From Henricia sp. BOLD:AAB3569 (Eukaryota; Echinodermata; Asteroidea; Spinulosida; Echinasteridae), in the NCBI GenBank assembly GCA_037783545.1, contig JBBELK010000109.1, forward strand, positions 434,001-498,000: DNA of 64,000 bases, read 5' to 3'. Made by a program: the position numbers and the translations under genes. Below the pieces are notes generated by a model. The model worked only from the letters and a program-made list of their open reading frames with translations. It ran no database searches and had not been told where the DNA came from. Shown here one piece after another: positions 25,623 through 36,577 of the stretch (position 1 is the stretch's first letter; every line of letters starts with the position of its first letter).

Positions 25623-25827
25623 TAATTAAACCATTAATTTTGATGGAACTGTAAATTTAATCATGCACCCTAGACCCTTTCCCACCCCTGGCTCCATGCA
25701 TTCCTACCACTGATTACGATATCTACCGGTAAGAGGTGATGATTGTACCCACAAAACATACACTATTTCCAGTGTGCACTGATAAATTGGTTATGTTGCG
25801 TCGCTAATGCACCTACATGTATCAATT

Positions 25828-26051
25828 GTTTCCCCCACCCCTCCCCCCTCCCACACTGCCCCACCCCCTAGGTGGGGGTTTGTATACAAGACGCGCATGT
25901 TTTGCACCCGAGGGTGGGAATTTTTGTCACCTAAATGTTGCCCCAGGGGTGGGGATTTTGTCACGCAAAAATTGACAATCCCCACCTTTTAGGTGGGGTA
26001 GCCCGGGGGGAGGGGGGGAGGGGGGGAGGGGGGGGGGGGGGGGGGGGGCGG
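25828..26051. repeat. C-rich and G-rich tracts with G-quadruplex potential
   Basis: Runs of C (25830-25870) and palindromic CCACCCCCTAGGTGGGGG lead to a nearly pure G tract at about 26005-26051 interrupted by single A and C bases. The plus strand can form G-quadruplexes. A related C-rich block recurs at 26490-26600. Confidence 0.75.
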
Positions 26052-26057
26052 GTGCAT

Positions 26058-26437
26058 AAGTATACATGCTTTGTGTACGTCTTGTTTAGTTCTAAACTAT
26101 AAAATGTACAGAAATAACGTTTTTTAAGATGTGGATATGCAGCTTTTTGTGCCTTATTACTAATAACACTCTATCTACATGAGCCGTCACAATCAGGGTA
26201 TTGGATACTTTAAAACGTTTCTGGCTTAGCATTTTTGCAAGTTTCGTCTCTAAGTATACATGCTTTGTGTCTTGTTTAGTTCTAAACTATAAAATGTACA
26301 GAAATAACGTTTTTTAAGATGTGGATATGCAGCTTTTTGTGCCTTATTACTAACAACACTCTACATGAGCCGTCACAATCAGGGTATGGGATACTTTAAA
26401 ACGTTTCTGGCTTAGCATTTTTGCAAGTTTCGTCTCT
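26058..26437 (+). repeat. Two-copy tandem duplication, ~190 bp each
   Basis: Copies 26058-26251 and 26252-26437 both begin AAGTATACATGCTTTGTGT and end AAGTTTCGTCTCT. They differ by two small indels and a few substitutions. No coding potential. Confidence 0.85.
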
Positions 26438-26965
26438 GTCTCTTGGGTATTGTACGCGAATAGATAAAGCCATCGATATAACTATAAATTGCTTCCCCAC
26501 CCCACCACACCCCACCCCTGATTTTAAGGGATGGAGACTGCCGATTGACAAAATCCCCACCCCTCGGGAAAATAGCAGGACTACCGTCTCAAGATCACCG
26601 AGGGGTGGTAGGTTGCACCAAACAACACCCAAATAAAGAGCAGTCAATATATGTTTAATATACAGTTGAAGTCAGAAGTTTACATACAACTGGGTCTTTC
26701 TATAAATTAGGGGTCCAATGTTGGTGTCCCCTAATTCAGGACACATTCTTTAAATACTTTCCATCTCAAAAGGCGCGTTCCCATTGGACTTCTTTTTACG
26801 CGCCCTCGCAGGAACTTTCCGCGACTCCCTGTAAACATTCCTTCCTGTAAATCTCCCGTGCGTTCCTACTACCATATATTTTACACGACGCGAGCGGAAA
26901 ATTTAGCTATTTGGCTGGCCATGTGTGGTCAATTGAGGGCGTAGTTTACATAACCTTTGACCTAA

Positions 26966-27101
26966 CAGGGCTGCTTTCGAGCGCGGCACCAGGGATCCCT
27001 GGTGCTCCATGGTGCTCGCCCGAAAGCGTGTGTACGCATGTGTATGACGTAACGTTCCCAACACCTGGGAGCACCAGGGACGAGCGCTCGAAAGCAGCCC
27101 A
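26966..27101. mobile_element. Nested ~135-bp inverted-repeat element
   Basis: The ends GGGCTGCTTTCGAGCG (26968-26983) and CGCTCGAAAGCAGCCC (27085-27100) are exact inverse copies. CACCAGGGATCCCTGGTG forms an inner palindrome. It lies inside the Tc1-type element. Confidence 0.7.
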
Positions 27102-27442
27102 GGATGTTCGACGTGCCATGCGATACGTACACATTGGCGCGAAATTATGAATTGTGTGCATGCTGTATGTGTACATGCGCACGTACGTTAAAACCCTTCA
27201 GACTGTCAGAAAAATATGGCGAGTTCTGCCGAGACAAGTTATAAGAATTCAGCGGCTACCAAAGGAAAAGCAACAAGGAAAAAAAAACGTGCGTACGTAC
27301 GTACATGGCATGTACAGTAGGCCCTACATAATAACGGAACAAGAATTTTCGCGCAATGTGTGGTGGTATTGCACAATGCAGGAAGTGACCTCATCCATTT
27401 GGCATTTTACACAGCGGTAGCGGTGATCTACAGGGCGGCGCT

Positions 27443-27652
27443 GTTCCCATTGGACTTTTCGAGGGCCCTGTAAAACTCCCGCGGCTGAGCGGAAAGTTTC
27501 CGCGGACTCTTTTACCCTGTAAGTTTTACATCGTGGTCGCGGTAACTTTACAGGGACGCTTGTTCTCCGTGCGTCCCCATTGGACTAAATTTTGCTACTC
27601 TCCCGCACAACCGCGGGAGTTTAACCAAAAATAGTCCAATGGGAACACCACT
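27443..27652. repeat. CCCATTGGACT-type inverted repeat cluster
   Basis: TTCCCATTGGACTT near 26774 and 27444, CCCATTGGACTA near 27575, and inverted TAGTCCAATGGGAAC near 27636 mark ends of one or two more small elements nested in the same Tc1-type element, with CCGCGG-rich interiors. Confidence 0.5.
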
Positions 27653-28440
27653 AAAGAGTGAGTACATATATTACAATTCATACAAAATGGTTTAAAGGCC
27701 ATTTTAAAGATTTTTTTATGAAAAATAACACATATCGGATGTAACGGGGGACACTAAATGTCACACTTTTGGACCCCTAATTTATAGAAAGACCCAACTG
27801 TGTTGAAACTGGTGTGCTAAACTTGCGTTGTCACCATTTTTGTAACAGTCTTTACTAAAGTCGTGATTTTGTGGAATTCCTCATGTGCTTGCAGTACATG
27901 TACTTAAAACATAGCCTGCACACCTTGCAATGGTTCGGGTAGTCCTGTTTACCATTTTGGGTGATGATGGTAGTGGTGTACACATACATGTAAACTTTTG
28001 ACTTCAACTGTATGTCAAATTGCAGGACAAAATTGAGTTTTCAGAGAGCCAAACCAAAGTGCACATTGTCCGCGTGAAAGCGAACACCACTGGTTGTTTC
28101 ACGCGAATGCGTCTCCTGCGCGCGTGCGTTTATTCCGTACGCGCTGTGAAATAGTACTTTTAGAAAGTACTATATCCTTTGATATGACACAAAAGGTCAA
28201 ACAATACATGTAGTACTTGTTTCAGTTGCACATGGAAATGGTTGAACTAATCCATGTTACGTGATCTGCATTTAACCAATCAGTGAACGAGAATCAATGT
28301 ATGATATCAAAATCTCAACATCCATGGGAAAAAATGAAGGACTTAAATGCGATCTGGACTTGCTCCTTTAATTTTAACCCTGCAAGCGAAGGGTAAAAAC
28401 ACAAATGATTTCAAAGAAACTGTTTACAGGTTAAACTAAC

Positions 28441-28720
28441 CTTGCATAGATCCATCCTTCGAAGTGAGAATGATTGACATCACAGAACTGTTCTTCAACA
28501 ACTTCATTATATTTCCAATCGAAGTCCATCCAATTCGATGTTGAGTCAGTTCGTATTTGCCACTGGAATGGATGTTGGCAATGTGTGAAATTGCAGCGTT
28601 CATCAGAATACTTGCATTTCCCACTGAGAAAGAAGGAGCATATGCTTGGCTGTTTTTTAGCTCTCCCTGCAATCTTATTCCGTGACGGATTTTTCCAAGA
28701 TGCTTCTGCCATATCTGGAC
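28441..28720 (-). CDS. Internal exon of a CCCH zinc finger-WWE protein (PARP12/ZC3HAV1-like)
   Basis: This is the only convincing host coding exon. It is bounded on the minus strand by an acceptor (TGTGCAAGTGCAG before 28720) and a donor (CAAG|GTTAGT after 28441). The 280-nt exon stays open in one frame and encodes a CCCH finger of spacing C-X7-C-X6-C-X3-H (CSFFLSGKCKYSDERCNFTH). A WWE-like start follows (HPFQWQIRTDSTSNWMDFDW). In PARP12, TIPARP and ZC3HAV1 this order gives RNA binding (CCCH) followed by poly-ADP-ribose binding (WWE). No neighbouring exon or PARP catalytic domain was found in the window. It could be a working exon with long introns or a remnant; splice sites and reading frame favour the former. 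The 5' junction splits a codon. Confidence 0.7.
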
Positions 28721-29245
28721 CTGCACTTGCACAGAAATGTGAAATAATTTGATTCATCAACAGTAAGTACTACAAAGTATACACTTACCTACAATGGAAG
28801 AAGGGACTGCGATTATTATTATTCATTCATAAATACCTTAGACATGCAGTTTACGCATCCTGAAAGCACATCAAGTGGGCAGTTTTAAACGAGCGATAAA
28901 TGCCCAGTCAGTCTTAAACACTAAATTTTGAGCTCAGGATCACGGCCGCGCCCGCACCCTGGCCATAGTGTGTATGGAACACGCACATACACACGAATTG
29001 CACGCTACGAATTGTGCACTGTGACAATTAGTACCCGGTCGTGTGCGAAATTATCGCAGCGACCGTGTTTTGCTGGATCTTAATTTTTGTGGAAAACATC
29101 TATTTGATCTATTTGGTTAAAATTTGAAAAATGAGAATATTTTGAAAGTGGAACGGTCACCGGCTACCGGCGATGACTGTCGAGCCTGCCACTTATTAGC
29201 TAATTTTGGTGAGTTTTACCGATTTACACAAAGGTATTTATAAAT

Positions 29246-29385
29246 GGGATTAAAAGTAGGTTTGGCCAGTCTTAAACAATCCGTTTAACAATTAATCCGT
29301 TTAAAACTCGGGCCATTATCAGCACCCAGGACCCTAGCCGGTTTTAAATGTATGTTTAAGACTGGCGAAACCTACTTTGAATCCC
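29246..29385. mobile_element. 140-bp inverted-repeat MITE
   Basis: The ends GGGATTAAAAGTAGGTTTGG and, inverted, GGGATTCAAAGTAGGTTTCG pair over ~35 bases. They continue with CAGTCTTAAAC at both sides. A partial CAGTCTTAAACAC lies at 28911. The stretch 28721-29245 shows nothing else. Confidence 0.7.
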
Positions 29386-29619
29386 TAAATAAATTTTAAA
29401 CGGTGGTCTTTTTTTTACATGTATTGTCCTACCCCACCCTTTCATTTTTTTTTTAAGACCCAATATCACGGCAATACCAAAGTGCACGAAAATCTGACCT
29501 CCAATAAAACATTTCATGAAATCATGCAAAGAATTTAAAAATCAGCCATCACTTATATACAGGCATATCCGCTAATACGACGACCGGTCGTATATATATA
29601 CAAAAGCCGTACTAGGTAT

Positions 29620-29835
29620 CTAGCATGGAACGGTACGTAAGCGAACGTTATGACCTATAATATAACGTATCGCTGAACAAAAGGGCAGTTGACGTGCTGA
29701 ACAATACTCGTGCCATGCACATGATCAACCCTTTTGTCGGCGTCCACTGTGGCATGTTGATAAGAGTCCCATTCAATGGCTATCGGATTATGCCGAGTGG
29801 CAGGCGATCTACCGGCGCACATTTTCCGCGTGTGC
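29620..29835 (-). mobile_element. Small element related to the inverted copy at 31450-31655
   Basis: It shares, in opposite orientation, GCGAACGTTATGACCTATAA, GACGTGCTGAACAATAC and CCATTCAATGGCTATCGG with 31450-31655. Both lack coding sequence. Confidence 0.65.
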
Positions 29836-29839
29836 TTTA

Positions 29840-30613
29840 GGGCGTTTCACACTGCACTGTTTTCTTCCGTCAGACGTACGTAAAAATAATTTGTTCATAC
29901 GTCAAAATGACGGATGACGGAAGGGTTGATCCTAGTAGAATTTCCATCCGTCGCGTCTGTAGCGCGATCAAAATAATATTAATCACAGCATGATTTTCTA
30001 AAGCGGTACGTTTGAGAAAACCCTGTGGTGGATTCTTTGTGTTGACTGTGTGGCTCAAAGAAGGATGAAACAATGCTGGGTTAATTTCCATGCAGTCGGA
30101 CGTACGCGCGCGTCTAGTGTGAGCCGCTGTTAAAAACGTACAGAACGGCAGTGTCTGGAAGAAATTCAACTTTTCCGTTTTGACGTGTGGCCGGCTATAC
30201 ACCAATCCGGTAATAAGGTCTTCTTCCCTGTATATCCGCCATAGCTGGGGGGCTTCCACTGAATGAACTGTATGTTTTTGTTGTTGCTGAAGCTGCATTT
30301 GTTTACTTCGAACAAGTTGCGCATCTTTGTATATAGGGTTGTGTGCGCGCGAAGGCGGGCGCGTCGCGTGTATGCAAAGGCGGGCGCGTTGCGTATACGC
30401 GAAGGAGGCTCGTTCGTGCATGTAATGGATGAGCGCTTTTCGTTCTAACAGCAACACAAAACGCACAGCCCATGCACTGGACGCCCCCCAGCTATGGCGG
30501 ATGGCGGATATGCAGGGAGGAGATATTAGTTACCGGATTGGTGTATACGCGACGACCGGATACAACGACGTATACGTCTGACGGACGAAAACAGTGCAGT
30601 GGTGAACACACCC
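29840..30613. mobile_element. 774-bp terminal-inverted-repeat element with TTTA duplication
   Basis: The ends GGGCGTTTCACACTGCACTG and, inverted, GGGTGTGTTCACCACTGCAC continue as an inverted repeat through TTTTCNTCCGTCAGACGTA. TTTA flanks both sides (29836-29839; 30614-30617). An inner inverted pair (CGCCATAGCTGGGGGGC) lies near 30238 and 30484. A long minus-strand open frame across it is not credible as a gene. Confidence 0.75.
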
Positions 30614-30692
30614 TTTATACCGAGGGCTCCGGAAGGCGGTCGTGTTAAAAGCGTATATCAAACACGTGGATTTAAAACAAACCTAACAGACA

Positions 30693-31054
30693 CAGCGGCG
30701 TAGCTAGAGTTCTCTCCACACAGTACAGGGAGCGATTCTGGGGTTCTGCTGGACGTGTCTGTGGAAGGGCGGCCGTGTAATACCAAACAAATGTTGCTAG
30801 TGCATATGCGAGCGCCGGCGTCGCTCAGCGGGGAGAGGGGGCCGGGCTCTTTTAACCCCCCACCCATATATTTTTGGGAAATTTTGTACATATTACACCA
30901 TCGCATTTTACACCAGATAAACGGCACTTTTGAGACTGTTTTCTTGGGAACAAAATAAACAAAATAATTTCCAGTGGGGGAATCGACTGGGGGAGGGGAC
31001 TTTTCTTGGGGGAACGCCCCCACCCCTCCCCCACCCCCCGTAGCTACGCCGCTG
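30693..31054. mobile_element. 362-bp hAT-like MITE
   Basis: The terminal repeats CAGCGGCGTAGCTA and TAGCTACGCCGCTG are exact inverses. The 8-bp flanks AACAGACA (30685-30692) and AACATACA (31055-31062) match at 7 of 8, as expected of a hAT target duplication. No coding sequence. Confidence 0.75.
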
Positions 31055-31332
31055 AACATACATTCTCCCTGACGCAAGCCAAATCAATTATTATTACTAG
31101 CGTGGATTTGGTTTTAAAAATAACATAAATAAATTATACAAATTTCGATAATGGAGCTAAAACATTTGCCTTATCGACGCAGGTACAGATAAATAAAAAA
31201 TTTTGCACATGTTTAATCTACGTTTTAAAAACTGCTCCAATATATGGTACAGGTAATGTTCAGCACTAGCCCTTTTTGCGGGCGATACGTCATGTTATAA
31301 GTCATAATGTTCGCATACGTACCATACTACCG
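31055..31332 (+). repeat. Left arm of a large inverted repeat
   Basis: This arm is repeated in reverse at 31655-31871 plus 35633-35718. The right arm is split by the second Helentron-like array. Landmarks: ACTAGCGTGGATTTGG, CCTTATCGACGCAGG, GGCGATACGTCATGTTATAA. The pairing extends outward into the hAT MITE end. The spacer 31333-31654 contains the small element noted at 29620. Confidence 0.8.
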
Positions 31333-31654
31333 TCCCGATCCCATACTACCTGAGCGAACGTTATGACCTATAATATGACGTATAGGCCAAAAAAAAGCCC
31401 TATGGCCATGGACATGCTGAACAATGCACGCCCGGCGCATGCACATGCACATGAAACCCCTCACGTGCACGCGTAGATCGCCTGTCACTCAGCGTCTTTA
31501 ATAACCCGATAGCCATTGAATGGGAATTTATCAGTGGAACGCCGACAAAAGTTTTTTTTGGTATGGGCATGGCACGGGTATTGTTCAGCACGTCACCTGC
31601 CCTTTTGTTCGGCGATACGTCATATTATAGGTAATAACGTTCGCTTAGGTAGTA

Positions 31655-31871
31655 TGGAACGGTAGTACGGTACGTATGCGAACGTTATGACTTATAACAT
31701 GACGTATCGCCTAACAAAAAGGCCTAGTGCTGAACATTACCTGTACCATGTACATATGTATTGGAGCAGTTTTAAAAACGTTGATTAAACATGTAAAACA
31801 AATTATTTACCTGCGTCGATAAGGCAAATGTTTTAGCTCGATTATCAAAATTTGTAGAAATTATTTATTTA
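31655..31871 (-). repeat. Right arm, inner part, of the inverted repeat
   Basis: It pairs with 31332 back to about 31128. It ends in TTATTTATTTA exactly where the array begins. Confidence 0.8.
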
Positions 31872-33547
31872 TTGGCTTTCCGCACTCCTGCGGAAAGTCC
31901 TTGTTTTTGTTCTGATTTTTTTTTTTTTTTTTGGCTTTCCGCACTCCTGCGGAAAGTCCTTGTTTTTGTTCTGATTTTTTATTTGTTTTTAGCTGTTTCG
32001 GTAGGGCCGAAACAGCTATTGTTTTCGTTCGGAGTTTTTTTCTTTTTTTTATTCATCTTGGTACCCCTTTCTTTCTACCCGGCAGTTTACACACTTCTGC
32101 TCGTCCGATTCCAGTCAAACTTGGCAGGTAGTTAGTACATCCCCTGAGGATGTGCCACCATTGCGTAATTTCACAGTCACGTGACCAGGTGTCGGATTAC
32201 AGGCAGTCAAAAATCGGTGATTGTCATGTTTAAAAATCTGTAAAAAATCAACCGTTTGAGATACAGAAAAAGTTTCTTCAGGGTTGACCTTATTTCATAG
32301 AGTACTACATTTAGTTTCCATACAATGACCTTGGACCTCGCTTCCTTTTGGTCGAAAACGAGGCTGGCTCGCCATTTAAAACTGGTAGTAGGTATTGAAA
32401 TGGAGTCTTCTTCGTTAGTCTCAGGACCCCTTGGGCATTTAGAAAATATCAAAAGTTAAGCCGTCACACAAAACAGCGCCCTCTAGTGACGAGTTGAAAA
32501 ATGGCCAAAACGTATTTTGAACAGATGTCTGTGGCGAAGTTTTTGCAAATCGGCCCAAAATTGGTACAGGTGTTCACCGAGGGTCAGTTAACATGCCCAT
32601 ACCTTCAAAAGTTTGATGACGTCACCAGGTGTCAAATTACACTCAGTTGAACATGCGTTCTTCTAACGGTTATATCTAGCGAACGAAAAGGCCGATGGAG
32701 GTCAAATTTTGTTGGTCAAAAGTTTGTTGTGACTTGGTCTAATGCATATTAGCAGCAAAATCTGGTGGCGTAACAATGACGTCATCAAATAATCCTGTTT
32801 GTGCAGCATACATTAGCCAAGGTCGTTCACTTCCTCTAATGGGCGTATGACCTTGGAACATAGCAGGGACGTAGACTTGGTCATTAACACATAACATACC
32901 AAGTTACATTAGTGTGACGTCATTTGTTGATTTGTTATGAATTTTTGAATCTGGCAACCTATACCACAGCATACACACAGTGCAGTATATACGAGTGTAC
33001 ATAAGCATGTACAATATGCATACATTGCACTACCCCATTTCCCATAGACAAAGCACATAGTCTATCTCGCTGCTAGAAGGGTCGCTTGCAAAGCTTGGAT
33101 CATCATCAAACTTGGTCACAATAAGGAACCCATACTAAAGTACTATACCAAAGGAATACATCTTGATGACGTCACCAGGGGTCAGATTACATGTGTCTGA
33201 AATTTAATGCCTTAACAATTCAAAAATTTGTAAAAATTCAACCGTTTGAGATACAAACATTTTTGTTTCGGCAATGGTCATGACTATCCAATGTATAAAT
33301 TTCATGCAGAGACAATGACCTTGAATCTTGCTTCCTATTGGTCGAAAACGAGGCTGCGTTGTCATTTAAAACTGGTAGCAGATACCGAATTTTTAAATCT
33401 TGTCACTGTGCATGTACATGTACGGTATGCATTTACATTGTACAAAGTGTACATGTAAATACAGCATGCAGTTTTCCATGCATACAAACATACAAAAAAA
33501 GAAAAGCGGAAAGCCATATGCTCTGTTATCAACAGACATACCTCTAG
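31872..33547 (+). mobile_element. Helentron-like element opening the second array
   Basis: It has two GGCTTTCCGC 5' hairpins (31874, 31933) followed by a second 5' type, AGCTGTTTCGG...CCGAAACAGCT (about 31990-32016). The latter is the inverse of the CCGAAACAGC seen at the 9122 and 12371 ends. A B-type unit (core near 32256) is followed by an A-type unit (core near 33246) that jumps to the 3' module near 33390. CTAG is at 33544-33547. Confidence 0.5.
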
Positions 33548-35632
33548 TTTTGCTTTTTTTATTCTTCTCCCAAAACCCCATAGACAAAGCGCATGGTCTT
33601 TCGGCCTGGCAAAATGGTCACTTGCAAAGCTCGGATCATCGTCAAACTTGGTCACAACAATCACCTCATAATGAGGTACTGCACAAATGTGTTTACATTT
33701 TGATGACGTCATCAGGTGTCAGATTACAAGCGTTTGAAATATATGGCCTTCAAATTGAAACTTCTGTAAAAATTCAACCGTTTGAGATACAAACTTTATT
33801 CTTTCGGTAATGGTCATGACTATCCAAGGTCTAAATTTCATACACAGACATTGACCTTGAATCTTGCTTCCTATTGGTGGAAAACGAGGCTGCCCTGTCA
33901 TTTAAAACTGGTAGCAGATACAGAGATCGGGTCAAAAGTGTTAGTCTCAAGACCTCTTGGGCATTCCAAAAATACCAAAAGTTAAGTCGTGACACGAAAG
34001 AGCGCCCTCTAGCGGCAAGTTGAAAAATGGCCAAAACGCGTTTTAAACAGATGTCTGTGGCAAAGTTTTTGCAAATTGGCCCAAAATTGTTGCATATGTT
34101 CACTGAGGGTCAGTGAACATGCCCATACCTTCAGAAGTTTGATGACGTCACCAGGTGTCAAATTACACTCGGTTGAACATGCATTCTTTTAACAGCTATA
34201 TCTAGATAACGAAAAGGCCGATGAAGGTCAAATTTTGTGTTTTAGGTTTGTTGTGACTTGGTCTAATGCATATTAGCAGCAAAATTTGGTGGCGTAACGA
34301 TGACGTCATCAAATAAGCCCGTTTGCGCAGCATACATTATCCAAGGTCGTTCACTTCCTCTAATGGTCGTATGACCTTGAAACCTAGCAGGGACATAGAC
34401 GTGGTCATTGACATGTAACATACCAAGTTACATTAGTGTGACGTCATTTGTTGATTTGTTATGAATTTTTGAATCTGGCAACCTATACTACAGCATACAC
34501 ACAGTGCAGTATATACGAGTGTACATAAGCATGTACAATATGCATACATCTGCACTACCCCATATCCCATAGACAAAGCACATAGTCTATCTCGCTGCTA
34601 GAAGGGTCGCTTGCAAAGCTTGGATCATCATCAAACTTGGTCACAATAAGGAACCTATAGTAAAGTACTATACCAAAGAGGTTACATCTTGATGACGTCA
34701 TCAGGTGTCCAATTACAAGCGTTTAAAATGTAATGCCTTACATATTCAAAAATCTGTAAAAATTCAACCGTTTGAGATACAAACTTTATTCCTTCGGCAA
34801 TGGTCATGACTATCCAAGGTCTAAATTTCATACACAGACATTGACCTTGAATCTTGCTTCCTATTGGTGGAAAACGAGGCTGCCCTGTCATTTAAAACTG
34901 GTAGCAGATACAGAGATTGGGTCAATGTTGTTAGTCTCGGGACCCCTTGGGCATTACAAAAATACCAAATGTTAGGTCGTCAAACAAAAGAGCGCCCTCT
35001 AGCGGCGAGTTGAAAAATGGCCAAAACGTATTTTGAAGAGATGTTTGCGCGAAGTTTTTGCTAATTGGCCCAAAATTGGTGCATATGTTCACTGAGGGTC
35101 AGTGAACAAGTCCATACCTTTAAAAGTTTGATGACGTCACCAGGTGTCAAATTACACTCGGTTGAACATACGTTCTTCTAACGGTTATATCTAGAGAACG
35201 AAAAGGCAGATGGAGGTCAAACCTTGTGTTTTAGGTTTGTTGTGACTTGGTCTGATGCATATTAGCAGCAAAATTTGGTGGCGTAACGATGACGTCATCA
35301 AATAAGCCCGTTTGTGCAGCATACATTTGCCAAGGTCGTTCACTTCCTCTAATGGTCGTATGACCTTGAAACCTAGCAGGGACGTGGACCTGCTCATTAA
35401 CATGTAACATACCAAGTTAAATTAGTATGACATGCATGATTTGTTGATTTATTATGAATTTTTTAATCTTGCCACTGTGCATGTGCATACTATGTACATG
35501 TACGGTATGCATTTACATTGTACAAAGTGTAGATGTAGTATTATACAGCATGCAGTTTTACATGCATACAAACATACATAAAAAAGAAAAGCGGAAAGCC
35601 ATTTGCTCCGTTATCAACAGACATACCTCTAG
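33548..35632 (+). mobile_element. Helentron-like element closing the second array
   Basis: A-type cores lie near 33782 and 34772. The 3' hairpin has a mismatch (TCCGTT against AACAGA). CTAG lies at 35629-35632 and is followed by TTTATTTATG of the inverted-repeat arm. Confidence 0.55.
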
Positions 35633-35718
35633 TTTATTTATGTTATTTTTAAAACCAAATGCACGCTAGTAATAATAATTGCGTCAGGTAGAATGTATGT
35701 TCAGCGGCGTAGCTACGC
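35633..35718 (-). repeat. Right arm, outer part, of the inverted repeat
   Basis: It pairs with about 31040-31127. It ends in CAGCGGCGTAGCTACG, the hAT MITE terminus, then diverges, so the inverted duplication happened after that MITE had inserted. A short inverted pair follows (CCATGGAGCCG near 35744; CGGCTCCATG near 35813). 35824-36250 is AT-rich with no gene. Confidence 0.75.
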
Positions 35719-36224
35719 GGGAGGGGCAAAATCTCCCATGTTCCATGGAGCCGAGTTAATGTATGTAAGCTTGGTTTCATCTCACGAATCTCCTGTACAT
35801 ACATGTACAACCGGCTCCATGAAGCATGTGATGTGTTTGGGGCACCCTCACTAAATTGCTTCCGTGGTCAGATTTACCGTTGTATAATGAACACATAACT
35901 GTATGTATGTATGTATCATTGTTATGTTTGTCCTTTCACCAAAAATATGTAAATTTACAAATCCAGAGTAAGTATTTCAGATTAGGTTCATCATGTACAG
36001 TATTTCATCATGTACAGTTTTTGTTGTTGTTTTTGTTGTTGTTTGGTTTTTGTTTTTTCTTGAATTTATTTAATTTAATTTAATTTAATATTTGTCTTTA
36101 ACTTAATTGAATTCAATATAATGTATTTTAATTTGAGTATTTGTTTTCCTTTGTTTTTTTTAAATATATATTTATTTATATTTATATATATATATTTATT
36201 TATGTTTAATTTCTTTATGATACC

Positions 36225-36289
36225 TAAGTGGCGGATCTCCGCTGTTGGATATCAAATAAATAAACAAACAAATAAACAAACAAATACGC
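36225..36289 (+). repeat. Retroposon-like 3' end with AAATAAAC microsatellite
   Basis: GGCGGATCTCCGCTGTTGGATATCAAAT-like sequence runs into an imperfect AAATAAACAAAC repeat (36253-36287). This is the form of a non-LTR retroposon tail, but no body was recognised upstream. Confidence 0.4.
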
Positions 36290-36344
36290 CTTTTTTACCC
36301 ATAACCGGTCGTCCTATTAGTGGATTAGCGTGTATATATATTAT

Positions 36345-36466
36345 TAGCTTAATAAAACCCTCAAAGCAAAAATGAGTCCGTTGAAGAGCTTCAACGGTCT
36401 CATTTTTGCTCAGAGGGTTTTATTAAGCTACGTTTCGGACGTATAAAACGTCCTTCTTTAGGTAAG
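36345..36466 (-). repeat. 42-bp-arm palindrome next to a degenerate hammerhead-like core (Penelope-type remnant?)
   Basis: 36345-36386 and 36389-36430 form a near-perfect foldback. Immediately beside it, the minus strand of 36431-36466 reads CTAAAGAA, GGACG, loop, CGTCC, GAAACG. That is the CUGANGA / stem II / GAAA layout of a hammerhead ribozyme, with one core G changed to A. Such motifs followed by AATAAAAC sit in the terminal repeats of Penelope-like elements. No RT or GIY-YIG coding was found nearby. Confidence 0.4.
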
Positions 36467-36577
36467 CACACAAGAATGGTAAAATAGACGCAAATCTCCA
36501 CGGCCATAACTGTGCCGAAAAAGATTTCTGACCGTTCTCGGTATTGTGAATTGTAGCGTCTTCCAAAACTCGCTTAA

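Larger units (their letters stand above)
26663..28010. mobile_element. Non-autonomous Tc1/mariner-type element with nested repeats
   Basis: The terminal inverted repeats CAGTTGAAGTCAGAAGTTTA and, at the right end inverted, CAGTTGAAGTCAAAAGTTTA match the Sleeping Beauty-like Tc1 terminus. They are flanked by TA (26661-26662; 28011-28012), the expected target duplication. An inner inverted pair containing TAAATTAGGGGTCC lies near 26705 and 27772. No transposase is present; the interior contains other small inverted-repeat insertions. Confidence 0.8.

Noticed and set aside
29870-30466. 198-aa minus-strand open frame
   Set aside because: It lies within a 774-bp inverted-repeat element and has no recognisable domain.
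2751-34975. Recurrent ~67 aa frames beginning MRYK
   Set aside because: One per ~1 kb unit, mutated freely with frameshifts between copies, no domain; a by-product of the repeat.
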